Positions 40,953-50,072 of a stretch of DNA of 64,000 nucleotides are shown piece after piece; the stretch's first letter is position 1, and the number at the start of each line of letters is the position of its first letter. Position numbers and translations under genes: made by a program. This DNA comes from IDS-8 sp040902105 (GTDB lineage Bacteria; Pseudomonadota; Gammaproteobacteria; Steroidobacterales; Woeseiaceae), in assembly GCA_040902105.1 (NCBI GenBank), contig JBBDXW010000015.1, forward strand, positions 1 to 64,000, in the 5' to 3' direction. The notes below the pieces were generated by a model. The model ran no database searches, was not told where the DNA came from, and saw only the letters and a program-made list of their open reading frames with translations.

Positions 40953-42464
40953 TCAGTCACCCTCCCGCTCAGCCGCCCGCGCCGCGCCCGACAGACTGTT
41001 GTACCGGTTCGGACTCCGCGCCAACGACTTCTCGTAAGCCTCTCGCGCATCCGCATACTGCTCGAGTTCCATGAACATGTCGCCAAGCAGTTCCGCCGCC
41101 GGCAATACTTCCCCCGGCGTCACGGGATGTTTCTCGGTCGAAGCTTCGAGCTGCGCCGCCTCCCGCATCGATTCGAGCGCCTGCGCTTCGTCGCCTTTCG
41201 CGTAAGCCAGCCAGGCAGCAGCGGCCATCCGCTGGATGTCGACCTGCGTCGCCCAGTAGTTCGACGTTTTCGCGGCCGCCTCGCGCAGGGACGCGAGCTT
41301 GCCGAGCGCCGTCTCCGCCGCGGCAATATCGCCGCTCCGCGCCGCACCGAGGGCGCGCGCAAACCACGTGATCGCTTCGATCGCCGGGAACCGGTCCCAC
41401 GGATAGCTCTCGGGAACCCGCGGCTCGAGCGCGGCCGCGCGCGCCCACTGCTGCCGCTCGAGCGCCAGGCGCGCGGGCACCGCTGCGAGGGTATAAGGCA
41501 CCGCGACCTCCACTTGCATGGGCTGGTCGATCGCCTCGATCGTGCGCAGTACCTCCTGCGCCTTGTCGTCCTGCTTGAGTTGCAAGTGCGCGTACGCGAG
41601 GTAGTCGAGCGCGTGCAGGTAGTGCAGGGAAATGGCGCCGTCGACCGGTTGCTTCAACGCGGCGGCCGCGGAGCGTTCGTTCCACTCGATCGAGTCCTGC
41701 CACAACCCCAGGCGCGTGAAGATGTGCGTCGGCATGTGCAGCGCGTGCGGGACATCGGGCGCAATGTCACTGTAATGACGCGCGACTTCCAGCGCCTGGC
41801 CGGCGAGCGGCGGGTAGTCGAACGCGTGGATGATGTAGTGATGCGCGCCGGGATGCTGGGGCACCCGCGCGCGGATGTCCGCGGCGATTTCGGCGGCGTG
41901 CTTCTGGCCGGCGAAGGTCTTGTCCTGCGGGTCCGCGGTGGCGAGCAGGCCGAGCGCGTGGAAGCTCGCGGCTTCGAGATCGTCCGGGTGCTGCTCGTGC
42001 GCCTGCGCCCAGCCGTCGGCGAACGCGGCCAGGTTCGCGGTTTCGGTGGCCGAGCGTCCCGCGCGGTAATAGGCGTCGACGGCCGCGATGTAGGCCTGCT
42101 CCTCGGGTGTCGATGGCTGCAGGCCCTTCGCTTTTTGCACGAACTGCTCGCCGCGCCGGAAGGTCTCGGCGATTGGCGGATCGGACCACAACGGATGGAT
42201 GTAGGTCATCGCGCGGCCCCAGAAGGCGAAAGCACAGGCGGGATCGGCGTCCGCGGCGTCGGCGAACGCCTGGTCGGCGCGCTCGTAGGTCATGTGATGC
42301 AGCAGGGCCAGCCCTTCCTGAAGGTGAGGCATTGCCGCCGGCTTGCAAGAGGCGTGCACCTCGACGGCGCCGAGTTCCTCGCCGTGGCCGCCCTGATCCG
42401 CCGCGGCGGGTAACGCGATGGAGAAGAGGGCGAGCGAAGCGAGCCAGGTAGTTGAATGTCGCAT
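40953..42464 (-). CDS. exported TPR-repeat protein
   Basis: A 503-residue protein with a Sec signal (cleavage near AAADQ). The mature protein is all-helical with many TPR-like units: LQEGLALLHHMTYERADQAFADAADADPACAFAFWGRAM, LAYAHLQLKQDDKAQEVLR, and a C-terminal LGDMFMELEQYADAREAYEKSLARSPNRYNS. The conserved segment PGAHHYIIHAFD and THIFTRLGLW recur in exported proteins annotated simply as tetratricopeptide proteins. No catalytic residues identified. It probably scaffolds a periplasmic complex. The gene is preceded by the decayed frame at 42525. Confidence 0.8.
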   Translation of the reverse strand: MRHSTTWLASLALFSIALPAAADQGGHGEELGAVEVHASCKPAAMPHLQEGLALLHHMTYERADQAFADAADADPACAFAFWGRAMTYIHPLWSDPPIAETFRRGEQFVQKAKGLQPSTPEEQAYIAAVDAYYRAGRSATETANLAAFADGWAQAHEQHPDDLEAASFHALGLLATADPQDKTFAGQKHAAEIAADIRARVPQHPGAHHYIIHAFDYPPLAGQALEVARHYSDIAPDVPHALHMPTHIFTRLGLWQDSIEWNERSAAAALKQPVDGAISLHYLHALDYLAYAHLQLKQDDKAQEVLRTIEAIDQPMQVEVAVPYTLAAVPARLALERQQWARAAALEPRVPESYPWDRFPAIEAITWFARALGAARSGDIAAAETALGKLASLREAAAKTSNYWATQVDIQRMAAAAWLAYAKGDEAQALESMREAAQLEASTEKHPVTPGEVLPAAELLGDMFMELEQYADAREAYEKSLARSPNRYNSLSGAARAAEREGD

Positions 42465-42524
42465 GGCAAAATCTCCCGAGGTTTACGCAATTCTTGCGCC
42501 GCTCGCGGCGGGAAAGCCAGTCCA

Positions 42525-42902
42525 CTATCTGTAGTAGACAGGGTGCGCACGCTGTCTCACCCTCCGGCACGCTTGCACCGTCAACGATGAAACGCGGCCG
42601 GCACGACGCGCCCGGCTCGCGGGGCGCCGCGAAATGGGCGTCGAGGCATATGGCCCAGCGGCGCTGGGTTTCGATGTAGCCGCGCCATTCCCGCAGGCGA
42701 TCATATTGGCGGCGTATTCAGGCTTCAGGGCACCGTCGGCGGTATAGAACACGCCGGGATCGCCGTTCAACCACGGCAGAATTTCGCTCTCGACGAACTC
42801 GGAGTAGCGCACGAACTTGCGCCCGACGCCGTCGCGCTCGGAATAGAAGAAACCGAGATCGAAAAGCAGATCCGGGTGCTCCGAGATGCGGCGCAGCAGC
42901 AT
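42525..42902 (-). pseudogene. frameshifted fragment of an unrecognised protein
   Basis: The frame reads a coherent protein (LLRRISEHPDLLFDLGFFY, FVESEILPWLNGDPGVFYT, ALKPEYAANMI) with strong third-position GC up to about 42699. It then degenerates, while the -1 frame continues coherently as RLREWRGYIETQRRWAICLD and DAHFAAPREPGASC. One frameshift near 42695-42700 restores a longer protein. No good start exists; the frame is continuous in phase with the gene ending at 42936 across its TAA. I do not recognise the family. It looks like a decaying 3' portion of a gene. Confidence 0.5.
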
Positions 42903-42935
42903 GCGCGAACGATACCAAACCCGCTTATCGATCGC

Positions 42936-45029
42936 TTACGCAGTGGCGAGCGGCGCCAGGCCGAGCGACCGTCGCTCGTCATTGATGAGGCCGGTCATGC
43001 GTGAGAGGAGGGCGTCGAACTCCGGGTCCTGCGGCAGGAATTTGCGAAGATCGCGCGAGATGAAGTTCGGGTTGCGCCATCCTGCGTCGATTGCCAGGCC
43101 GTAGAACTTCTTCGCGGCGGTGAAGTCGCCCTCGAGCGCGGCGAGGTCGGCCCGGTCGGCGTTCCATTGCGCGGAGCGCGCATAAAACTCACTCTGTGTT
43201 TCCATCTCGCGTTTCCAGCCCGTGAGCAGCGGCTCGAAATCCGGATGCTCTGAATCTTGCAAAGCCAGCACGAGGTGCAACGGGCTGCACCCGCACAATT
43301 TCAACGCGCCGATCGCGCCGGCCGGCGTTTTCATTTCGGCTTCATAGTAGGCAATCACGCCTTTGGCGTCGCCGGCGGCATAGTGCACCGGAATATAGGT
43401 GCCGAGCGCCGCGCCGGCGTTCTGCCTCGCGCCCGGGTCGTCATCGATCAGTTCAACAGCGTGCCGCGCGTCGCCTTCGAGAATGGCGCCGGCGGCCTTC
43501 CGCCGCGGATCGGCTGCGTTCTCGATGATCCACTCGCCGTCGTGAAGCTTCCAGCGGACGATGAATTGCATGAAAGCGAGGTTTCTGCCGGCTTCGCCGG
43601 ATTTCTCGATCTCCACGCTTTCGCGCCAGGCTTCCGCAAGCCGTCCTTGCTCGGCAAGGAGGCGCCCGCGCCAGAACTTGATTTCGGGGATACCCGGCCG
43701 AATGCGCGCCCAGCGTGCAAGCGCGGCTTCCGCGTCCTCATATCGGCCGATCTCACTGAGGTCTGCGACGTACGAGACGTTGGCATCCCTCAAGCCCGGA
43801 TCATTCGCCAGCACGTCCTTCAGAATTTCGAGCGCCTCCGCCTTGGCGCCTGCGGAATCGATAAAGTAGGCGAGGTCGTTCTGTGCCTGCGGGAAATTCG
43901 GACGGAGCGCGACCGCCTGACGCAATGTCTCGATCGTCTTGTCGAGATGGTGCACGCCTTCGAACCAGGAAAGTTGTCCGTAATAGTTCCCAAGCGCGAA
44001 CAGCGCTTCAGGCGAGGTCGGATCTTCGGCAACAGCGCGGTCGGCAAATTCCTTTATTACGGGGAGTGCCTCGGCCACCGGCGTGTCGCCGATGCCGCCG
44101 GGAACGTCGGAAAGCATCACTCCCGCATAGGAGCGCCAGGCGAGTGCCGGCGCGTAATGGGGATCCTCCGCAATCGCGTGGTCGAGGAGCTCGACCGCCT
44201 CTTCATAGGCAGCTTTGGAGCCGCTCTGCGTCATCTTCTCGCGGGCCAGCAGGAAGGCGTCGTAGGCGCCGACATCGGCGCGCGTGACGGGTTTCATCTC
44301 GCCGGATGCCTGCGCCAGGGCAGGAAGTGCGACGCTCATCTCCTCGACGATCGCACCCGCAATTTCATCCTGAACGGCGAAGATATCCGTCAGGTCGCGA
44401 TCATAGGTGTTCGACCACTGGTGATAGCCGTCCTTCGTCTTGATGAGCTGCGCGGTGATGCGAACCTTGTTGCCGGCTTTGCGGATCGAGCCCTCGAGAA
44501 TGTGCCCGACATTCAGGATCTCGCCGATCTCGCGCAGGTCCTTGTTCTGGCCCTTGAACGCAAAGGAGGAGGTGCGGCCCGCGACGCGCAGGCCTTGCAC
44601 CTGCGCCAGCACGTTCAGCAGTTCCTCCGAGATGCCGTCCGAGAAATACTCCTGGTCCTTCTCGGAGGACATGTCGGCGAACGGAAGGACGGCGATTGAA
44701 TTGTCTGCCTCCGCTGCATCGGCGCCTGGCGATGCGCCGACGTTCGCCGCGATGTTCGCCGTTGCGCCGGGCGCCGTCGGCGCGATGAAACGATCGGCCG
44801 CGACGGCGCCGATCAGCGCGACGACGGCGCCGATCAGCGCGATGTCGAGCTTGCGGCCTGTCTTCGGCGCGATGCTTGCGTCTCGAGGAACCTCCGCGGT
44901 GCGCTTCAGGCCCTCCGGAGTTATTTCGAACGCCCAGGAGAAAACGAGCGCGAGAGGCAAGCCGATCAGCAGGAGGCTGACGACGACGGCGTCGAACCAC
45001 GGGGGAAGCGCGAGCGCGCTCTCCATCAA
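42936..45029 (-). CDS. membrane-anchored TolB-like/TPR protein (adenylate cyclase-type regulator family), start unclear
   Basis: A protein of about 697 residues in the frame with a normal start codon, TTG or the following ATG at 45029/45026. It has a TM helix (about 12-33), WAFEITPEGLKRT, a second TM helix (about 62-82), then a TolB/FlgO-like domain (NSIAVLPFADMSSEKDQEYFSDGISEELLNVLAQV, LREIGEILNVGHILEGSIRK, WSNTYDRDLTDIFAVQDEIA) and a C-terminal series of TPRs. No cyclase catalytic domain is present despite the usual database name. The same frame continues 46 codons upstream and encodes the conserved N-terminus ILAELKRRNVIRVAGLYGVI, but contains no ATG, GTG or TTG. Confidence 0.75.
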   Translation of the reverse strand: MMESALALPPWFDAVVVSLLLIGLPLALVFSWAFEITPEGLKRTAEVPRDASIAPKTGRKLDIALIGAVVALIGAVAADRFIAPTAPGATANIAANVGASPGADAAEADNSIAVLPFADMSSEKDQEYFSDGISEELLNVLAQVQGLRVAGRTSSFAFKGQNKDLREIGEILNVGHILEGSIRKAGNKVRITAQLIKTKDGYHQWSNTYDRDLTDIFAVQDEIAGAIVEEMSVALPALAQASGEMKPVTRADVGAYDAFLLAREKMTQSGSKAAYEEAVELLDHAIAEDPHYAPALAWRSYAGVMLSDVPGGIGDTPVAEALPVIKEFADRAVAEDPTSPEALFALGNYYGQLSWFEGVHHLDKTIETLRQAVALRPNFPQAQNDLAYFIDSAGAKAEALEILKDVLANDPGLRDANVSYVADLSEIGRYEDAEAALARWARIRPGIPEIKFWRGRLLAEQGRLAEAWRESVEIEKSGEAGRNLAFMQFIVRWKLHDGEWIIENAADPRRKAAGAILEGDARHAVELIDDDPGARQNAGAALGTYIPVHYAAGDAKGVIAYYEAEMKTPAGAIGALKLCGCSPLHLVLALQDSEHPDFEPLLTGWKREMETQSEFYARSAQWNADRADLAALEGDFTAAKKFYGLAIDAGWRNPNFISRDLRKFLPQDPEFDALLSRMTGLINDERRSLGLAPLATA

Positions 45030-45167
45030 CGATGCCGCTTGCGCCAGCAGCCAGGCGATGACTCCGTAGAGTCCGGCGACCCGGATGACGTTCCGGCGCT
45101 TCAGTTCTGCAAGGATTTCGATGCCCTCCCCAGGAGCAGCGCGGAGTCTAGCATGCTTCGCGGGCGG

Positions 45168-46757
45168 CTAAACGGGACGTAAGGGCGCTTCGAATCGCGG
45201 CGCCTGCCGCTCGAAGGCATGCGCCCACGCGAGTACCTGCGCGTCCTCGCCGGGGAGGCCGACAATCGAGAGGTTGAGCGCCGGCATCCCGTCCGCGCCG
45301 TACCCCGCCGGCACCGACACTTCGGGCAGGCCGAGCCAGTTGCCGTAGCCGAGCGGCGTGCGGATGTCGGGCCAGTCGTCCACGGCGCGCGGAGCGTTGA
45401 AGGGCATGGTCGGGTAGACCATCGCCGCGATTCGCTGCGATCGCATCGATGCCACGAGCTCCGCGAGGACTGCCGCGCGCGAGCGCGCGAACGACTGCCC
45501 CGCCCGATCCTCAGGGATAAGCCGTTCGAGCATCGGCTCGCACTCCTCAAAGGTGGGAGGGAGGACGTCGTAGAACGCCCGGTATGCCGCGTAACCCCGG
45601 CGCAGCGCGGCGCGAGGATCGTCGGTCCGTCCCGCGAAATACCGGTACAGCGCGTTCGCGGTCGGCGCGGGCGAACGGGGATCCGGCGCCACGTCGCCCC
45701 GCTTCGTGGCGGCCACCGCGAAGGCCTCTTGCACCGTTTCGAGGGTGACGGCGGGGGTGAACGCCTCGACGACGGCCCCGGCGGCGCGGAGGTCCCCCAC
45801 CGCCCGGTCCCACACGGATAGCGCTTCGGCCGTCATCGCCTTGCGCGGGACGTGCTCCTCGACCAGCCCGAGCCGGATCCCGTCGAGGGCGTCGTCGCGA
45901 AGCGCCGGGAGATGCCACGCGCTCTCGAGCGCCAGGGGATCGGACGGGTCGGGCCCGGCGATGGCGGTGAGGAGCCGCGCCGCGTCGGCCACGGTGCGCG
46001 CCAGCGGTCCGTGGGTATCGAGATACGGCCAGGTCGGGATCACCCCGGTCCGCGGCACGAGGCCGAAGGTCGGCTTCATGCCGACGACGCCGGAGAACTG
46101 GGCGGGGATCCGGTTGGAGCCGCCGTCGTCGGTGCCGAGGGCGGCGAATGCCATCGCTCCGGCGACGACGACGGCGGAGCCCGCGCTCGAGCCGCCGGGG
46201 CTGCGGGTCCCGCTCTTGTCGTACGGATTGAGCACCTGGCCCGTGTGGCTGCTGGTGCCGTTGCCGCGGTAGGCGAAGTCGTCGGCGGCGGTCTTGCCGA
46301 GCACGATGGTGCCGCCGGCGCGGAGCCTTGCCACCTCGAGGGCATCGCGCGCGACGCGCTCGGGGAAGAGCCTGGCCCACTCGGCGCTCGAGCCCGTGGT
46401 GGGGAGGCCGCTCATGTCGTAAATCGATTTGGCAAAGACGGGGACGCCGTCGAGCGGGCCGAGGCGCCGGCCGTTGCGCCGCCGCACATCGGCCGCGCGG
46501 GCGTCGGCGAGGACGGTGTCGGGGTCGAGCACATCGATGGCACGCCACGCCGCTCCGTCCGTGCGGCAGCGCTCCAGGGCCCGGGCAGTGATCTCGGCGG
46601 CCGTCCAGTCACCGGCTTCGAGGCCTGCGAGGTAGCCGGCGATGGTACCGGCGAGCGGGTCGGACGAACCGGCGGCGGCCGAAGCGCCGCGTGGAACGAC
46701 GCTCATCGCAATCAGGCCGGCGAGTTGAGCGAGGGCGTCGCGGCGTGTTACGGGCAT
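45168..46757 (-). CDS. amidase (AS family), probably Tat-exported
   Basis: A 529-residue amidase-signature enzyme. The Ser-cisSer-Lys site is visible: Lys in VFAKSIYD, the Gly/Ser-rich signature GTRSPGGSSAGSA with cis-Ser, and the nucleophile region DDGGSNRIPAQF. The N-terminus (TRRDALAQLAGLIAMSV, then ASAAAGS) looks like a twin-arginine signal with A-x-A cleavage. Family reactions are hydrolysis of linear amides; length fits. Its TAG stop stands directly in front of, and in frame with, the TolB/TPR gene. Upstream, the M19 dipeptidase lies on the same strand 87 bp away. Confidence 0.9.
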   Translation of the reverse strand: MPVTRRDALAQLAGLIAMSVVPRGASAAAGSSDPLAGTIAGYLAGLEAGDWTAAEITARALERCRTDGAAWRAIDVLDPDTVLADARAADVRRRNGRRLGPLDGVPVFAKSIYDMSGLPTTGSSAEWARLFPERVARDALEVARLRAGGTIVLGKTAADDFAYRGNGTSSHTGQVLNPYDKSGTRSPGGSSAGSAVVVAGAMAFAALGTDDGGSNRIPAQFSGVVGMKPTFGLVPRTGVIPTWPYLDTHGPLARTVADAARLLTAIAGPDPSDPLALESAWHLPALRDDALDGIRLGLVEEHVPRKAMTAEALSVWDRAVGDLRAAGAVVEAFTPAVTLETVQEAFAVAATKRGDVAPDPRSPAPTANALYRYFAGRTDDPRAALRRGYAAYRAFYDVLPPTFEECEPMLERLIPEDRAGQSFARSRAAVLAELVASMRSQRIAAMVYPTMPFNAPRAVDDWPDIRTPLGYGNWLGLPEVSVPAGYGADGMPALNLSIVGLPGEDAQVLAWAHAFERQAPRFEAPLRPV

Positions 46758-46843
46758 GAGCGAATCCGGGGCGAGCCGGCCGGCGTACGCCGGCCGCGTG
46801 GCGGCAGAGCGCGCTCCCCGGGCACCTCCTGCGCCTGCACGGT

Positions 46844-48088
46844 CTACGGCTCCATGATCTTCAGCGACGGCGGCCTCTCGCTTCGCAATCGCCGCGCGAC
46901 CGCTTCTGTTTCCGCGAATGCGCGCAACAGATTCCCGCGCGCCAGTTTTTCTACATCTTCATCACTCCAGCCGCGGCGCAGCAGTTCGGCGATCAGGTTT
47001 GGAAATCCGGACACGTCTTCGAGACCTTCGATGAGCTCGTCGCCTTTCGCGCCATAGAAATCACTGCCGATTCCCACGTGATCAATGCCGGCGGTCTGTG
47101 CAACGTATTCAATGTGATCGGCAACGTCGGTGAGCGTCGCGAGCGGCGGCGCACCGTGCTCTTCCCGGTATTGCACGCCGACCTGTTCCCACTCGGCGTC
47201 AGTCGTCGTTTCTTTCAGCAGCGGGATCATCCCGTCTTCCCATTCACGACGCGCTTCGTTCACATAGGCCGGAATGAACGTCACCATGACCACGCCGCCA
47301 TTTTCGGCAAGCCGTTTCAGCACGCTGTCAGGAACGTTGCGCGCGTGGTTGGTCAGCGCACGCGCCGAGGAATGCGAAAAAATGACGGGTGCTTCCGCAA
47401 CGTCCAGTGCGTCATTCATCGTGTCGGCAGACACGTGCGACAGATCGACCATCATGCCCAGACGATTCATTTCCCGGACGACCTCCCGGCCGAAGCCGGT
47501 CAGGCCTTCGTGAAGAACGTCGCCGGTCGCCGAATCCGCCCAGTCGTTGCTGTGGAAGTGCGTCAACGTCATGTAGCGCACGCCCAGATTGTAGAAGCTG
47601 CGCAGCGCGCCGAGTGAATTCACGATGGTATGGCCGCCTTCCATGCCGAGAAGGGACGCGATTCTTCCGTTCAAACGCGCGTCCTCCACGTCAGCCACAC
47701 TGGTTGCGAGTTGCAGATCGTCGGGATAGAGGGCGATCATTCGCAGTGCGATGTCAATCTGTTCCAGCTGCGCTTGCATTGCTTCCAATGGCGTCAGGGA
47801 ACTCGGTACGTAAACCGACCAGAACTGCGTTCCGACCCGCCCTTCGCGAAGCCGCGGGATATCGGTGTCGTAGTCTGCGGCCCGCGAAATGTCGTAGCCC
47901 TCCACGTTGCGGGCAAACTTTTCGCGTATGACCCACGGTAAATCGTTGTGTCCATCGACTACGGGCGATTCATCGAGGATCACCCTTGCACGTTCCAGCG
48001 GCGAATCGGTCTCCTGCGAAAGGGCGAGCTGCCAGGGAACCACGGCAGCCAGAACCAGTAGTGCAAGTCGTGTCGACGTACTTGTCAT
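46844..48088 (-). CDS. membrane dipeptidase family (M19) exported zinc dipeptidase
   Basis: A 414-residue renal-dipeptidase-type enzyme with a Sec signal (cleavage near ALSQET). Metal ligands are visible: DGHNDLPW (His and Asp), the bridging Glu in GMEGGHTIV, His in DLSHVSADT and the later FSHSSARAL. Length is typical. It hydrolyses dipeptides, including D-configured or dehydro-dipeptides in known members, in the periplasm. It may feed dipeptides from wall or protein turnover. It is followed by the amidase on the same strand (87 bp) and could be co-transcribed. Confidence 0.92.
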   Translation of the reverse strand: MTSTSTRLALLVLAAVVPWQLALSQETDSPLERARVILDESPVVDGHNDLPWVIREKFARNVEGYDISRAADYDTDIPRLREGRVGTQFWSVYVPSSLTPLEAMQAQLEQIDIALRMIALYPDDLQLATSVADVEDARLNGRIASLLGMEGGHTIVNSLGALRSFYNLGVRYMTLTHFHSNDWADSATGDVLHEGLTGFGREVVREMNRLGMMVDLSHVSADTMNDALDVAEAPVIFSHSSARALTNHARNVPDSVLKRLAENGGVVMVTFIPAYVNEARREWEDGMIPLLKETTTDAEWEQVGVQYREEHGAPPLATLTDVADHIEYVAQTAGIDHVGIGSDFYGAKGDELIEGLEDVSGFPNLIAELLRRGWSDEDVEKLARGNLLRAFAETEAVARRLRSERPPSLKIMEP

Positions 48089-48233
48089 GCGCTTTCTCCA
48101 GAACCTGCCCGGACTGGCAGTGTCGGCATTTGGTGTCGGATGGGTATGGTAGGCGATATATCGTCAGCAGGGACCAGGGCTTCGATCCGCTGATCGCGAA
48201 TTCATGCGGTCGACGGCGGAGTGACGGGACACG

Positions 48234-48626
48234 CTAATACGGAACGATACCCACATCCGTGCTCGCGAAGTCGACTCCCTTGAAAAGCAACGGTTCGCCG
48301 CTGATCCTGGCGAGCGCGTAACTGAAGCAATCTCCGAAATTCAATCCGGCCGGATGACGACCCTTGCCGAAGCGGCGCCAAGCTTCGCGAGCGACATCCG
48401 CATGATCCGCGGTAACGATCTCTATCGAGAAACCGGCCCTGGCAACCAGCAGATCGAGCTCACGTCCGCCGGCCGCGCCGTAACGCGACTCGATGACCAA
48501 ACCTGTCTCGACAACGGTGGCCGCTGAAATCAGCCGATTTGGATCCGCCTCGATTGCCTGCGCGAGCCTGCCCGACTCGGGTTCCATGCCGAGTATGGCG
48601 ACAATGGCCGAAGTATCGATGACCAT
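48234..48626 (-). CDS. vapC: VapC-family PIN-domain toxin
   Basis: A 130-residue PIN-domain RNase. Acidic residues in the family positions are D4 (MVIDTSAI), E40 (ATVVETG), D99 (NFGDCFSYALAR) and D119/D124 (KGVDFASTD). Length and order are typical of VapC toxins, which cut tRNA or rRNA. The gene starts 11 bp after the antitoxin stop, as in vapBC operons. All key residues are present, so the pair should be functional. Confidence 0.92.
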   Translation of the reverse strand: MVIDTSAIVAILGMEPESGRLAQAIEADPNRLISAATVVETGLVIESRYGAAGGRELDLLVARAGFSIEIVTADHADVAREAWRRFGKGRHPAGLNFGDCFSYALARISGEPLLFKGVDFASTDVGIVPY

Positions 48627-48637
48627 GAGCGAAACGC

Positions 48638-48889
48638 TCAGCGCGGCAGGCCGCGCTCGTCGTAGCCGAGAATTTCTTCATCGGGACGCGTGTCCTCGAC
48701 CGGCAGTTCCGCGCAACGCCGGCCGATTTTCAGGATCTCCTCGCTCAAGCGGCGACCCTGCCGCCGCCGTACCCGCGCGAGCCGTTCGCGCAGGGACTGC
48801 ACGACGGCGGCGGTCAATGTTTCGCCGGTGGCTTTGGCCACTTCTCGGGCCAGGCGATCGGCTTCCGGGTCCTTGATGCTGAGTGCCAT
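48638..48889 (-). CDS. vapB: VapB-family antitoxin
   Basis: An 83-residue antitoxin. The opening MALSIKDPEADRLAREVAKATGETLTAAVVQSLRERLARV is the standard VapB (RHH/AbrB-linked PSK type) N-terminus, with the DNA-binding strand and helices, and the C-terminal tail binds the toxin. The ATG at 48889 gives the canonical start; an ATG two codons upstream (48895) is possible. AT-rich sequence just upstream (TATTATATAAAG on the minus strand) is a likely promoter and operator region for autoregulation. Confidence 0.9.
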   Translation of the reverse strand: MALSIKDPEADRLAREVAKATGETLTAAVVQSLRERLARVRRRQGRRLSEEILKIGRRCAELPVEDTRPDEEILGYDERGLPR

Positions 48890-48974
48890 TCGCATGTATA
48901 GAAAGGTAGAACACTTTATATAATAGCGCCGCACAGGGCAGCTGTAAACCAGCCAGAATGCCGAGCCCGACGGG

Positions 48975-49169
48975 TCACTTCCGGGCGCCGAGTCGCGCAA
49001 GCATCTCCGACAGGTCTTCGGGACTGATATAGAAGTGTTCGCAGACCCGTCCCCACAGCATCGCAGTCGGCACGTTCCGGTCGTTGCGCTCTGCCTGGGT
49101 TTGACGGAGCACGTGCAGGACTACCCGCTCCTCGGAGTGAGCCCGTCGCGGACGTCCGGCAACGCATCG
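48975..49169 (-). pseudogene. short orphan coding frame, probable gene remnant
   Basis: A 64-codon minus-strand frame without a start codon at its beginning (it opens after a TGA) reads a plausible protein end: HSEERVVLHVLRQTQAERND, then VPTAMLWGRVCEHFYISPEDLSEMLARLGARK, stop at 48975. Composition is protein-like, with a helix-turn-helix-like tail. Internal GTG at position 20 of the frame could start a 45-residue protein. No family recognised. Confidence 0.3.
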
Positions 49170-49206
49170 TCAGCAGCAGGTCGCACGACCGGTTTATGGG
49201 TGCCGC

Positions 49207-49956
49207 TCAATCCAGTGCGACCAGCCATGCGTAAAACGTCTTGATCCAGCGATCGCTCGGGAACCCCTGCTCGAGCATGCCGAAGCCGTGGCCGCCGGTG
49301 GAAGCACCATATATAAGAGCGGCAAAGTCCGGGCGCTCGCCGGCTTCGTATTGCGTTGCCGTGCCCGTGGCAACGCCGCCGCCGGCGGAGAAGCCGAGGA
49401 TGCCGATGCGATGCGGATCCAGGTTCCACTCGGCCGCCCGCGCACGCAGCAGTTTGACCGCGGCCCTGCCGTCGGCGATCGATATCGGTGCTTGCGCGTC
49501 GATGATCGGCGCCAGCAGTCCGGGCTCGCGCATTTGCCGGTCGCGCATGGCCTTGAATCCTGCATCGGTCGGCGGCATCGGCGCGGTGCGGTACTTCAGG
49601 ACAAATGCCGCAACCCCGCGCTCGGCGAGCCAGCGGGCGACGTCGGTGCCCTCGTGCTCGATGGCGAGCATGATGTAGGCGCCGCCGGGCGCAACGATCA
49701 CCGCGGTGCCGGTGGCTTCGGCCGGATCCGGCAGGTACGCGGTGAGGGTAGGCCTGGTGACATTGCGCACCAACGGCACCGCGGGATCGCCGTACACCGT
49801 CTGCGCTTCCGTTGCCGTCGCGTCTTCCGCGGACTTGCCCGGCTCGATCACGATGACAAACGGTTCACGCGGCGCTGCGAGGGACGACGCGCTCGCCAGG
49901 AACAGCAGGATCGCCAGGATTCTATGATTTCGCCGCAATGAACCTCTCCGACTCAT
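49207..49956 (-). CDS. exported alpha/beta hydrolase lacking the acid-residue segment
   Basis: A 249-residue protein with a Sec signal (cleavage near SLAAPRE). The esterase core is intact up to the nucleophile: VIVAPGGAY oxyanion strand and GFSAGGG. After DFAALIYGA the sequence goes directly to STGGHGFGM with the catalytic His and the closing DRWIKTFYAWL. In complete BD-FAE/acetylxylan-esterase-like proteins about 50-70 residues containing the catalytic Asp stand between these two points, and total length is about 290-310. This copy therefore looks internally deleted and probably inactive. A GTG at 49989 is an alternative start. It follows the phosphatase stop closely on the same strand. Confidence 0.7.
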   Translation of the reverse strand: MSRRGSLRRNHRILAILLFLASASSLAAPREPFVIVIEPGKSAEDATATEAQTVYGDPAVPLVRNVTRPTLTAYLPDPAEATGTAVIVAPGGAYIMLAIEHEGTDVARWLAERGVAAFVLKYRTAPMPPTDAGFKAMRDRQMREPGLLAPIIDAQAPISIADGRAAVKLLRARAAEWNLDPHRIGILGFSAGGGVATGTATQYEAGERPDFAALIYGASTGGHGFGMLEQGFPSDRWIKTFYAWLVALD

Positions 49957-49984
49957 CGACTGCCGCATCTGATCCGCAAACAGA

Positions 49985-50072
49985 GTCACGCTTCCGCGGA
50001 ATCATTTCCTCGAATCCACATGAAAAAGCGGAGCCAAGTTGGCTTTCACATCGCCCGCTGGATCTCCGATGT
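49985..50072. repeat. dispersed repeat (TTCCGCGGAATCATTTCCTCGA family), copy 1, overlapping the phosphatase 3' end
   Basis: It shares about 80% of bases over about 75 bp with 58056-58145 and a shorter core with 60551-60600. In this copy the repeat encodes the last residues of the phosphatase (DPAGDVKANL...DSRK, stop) and contains the GTG at 49989 that could start the next gene. Confidence 0.7.

Noticed and set aside
42936..45029. A functional adenylate cyclase
   Set aside because: No guanylate/adenylate cyclase catalytic domain is visible; only the TolB-like and TPR parts that often share that database label.
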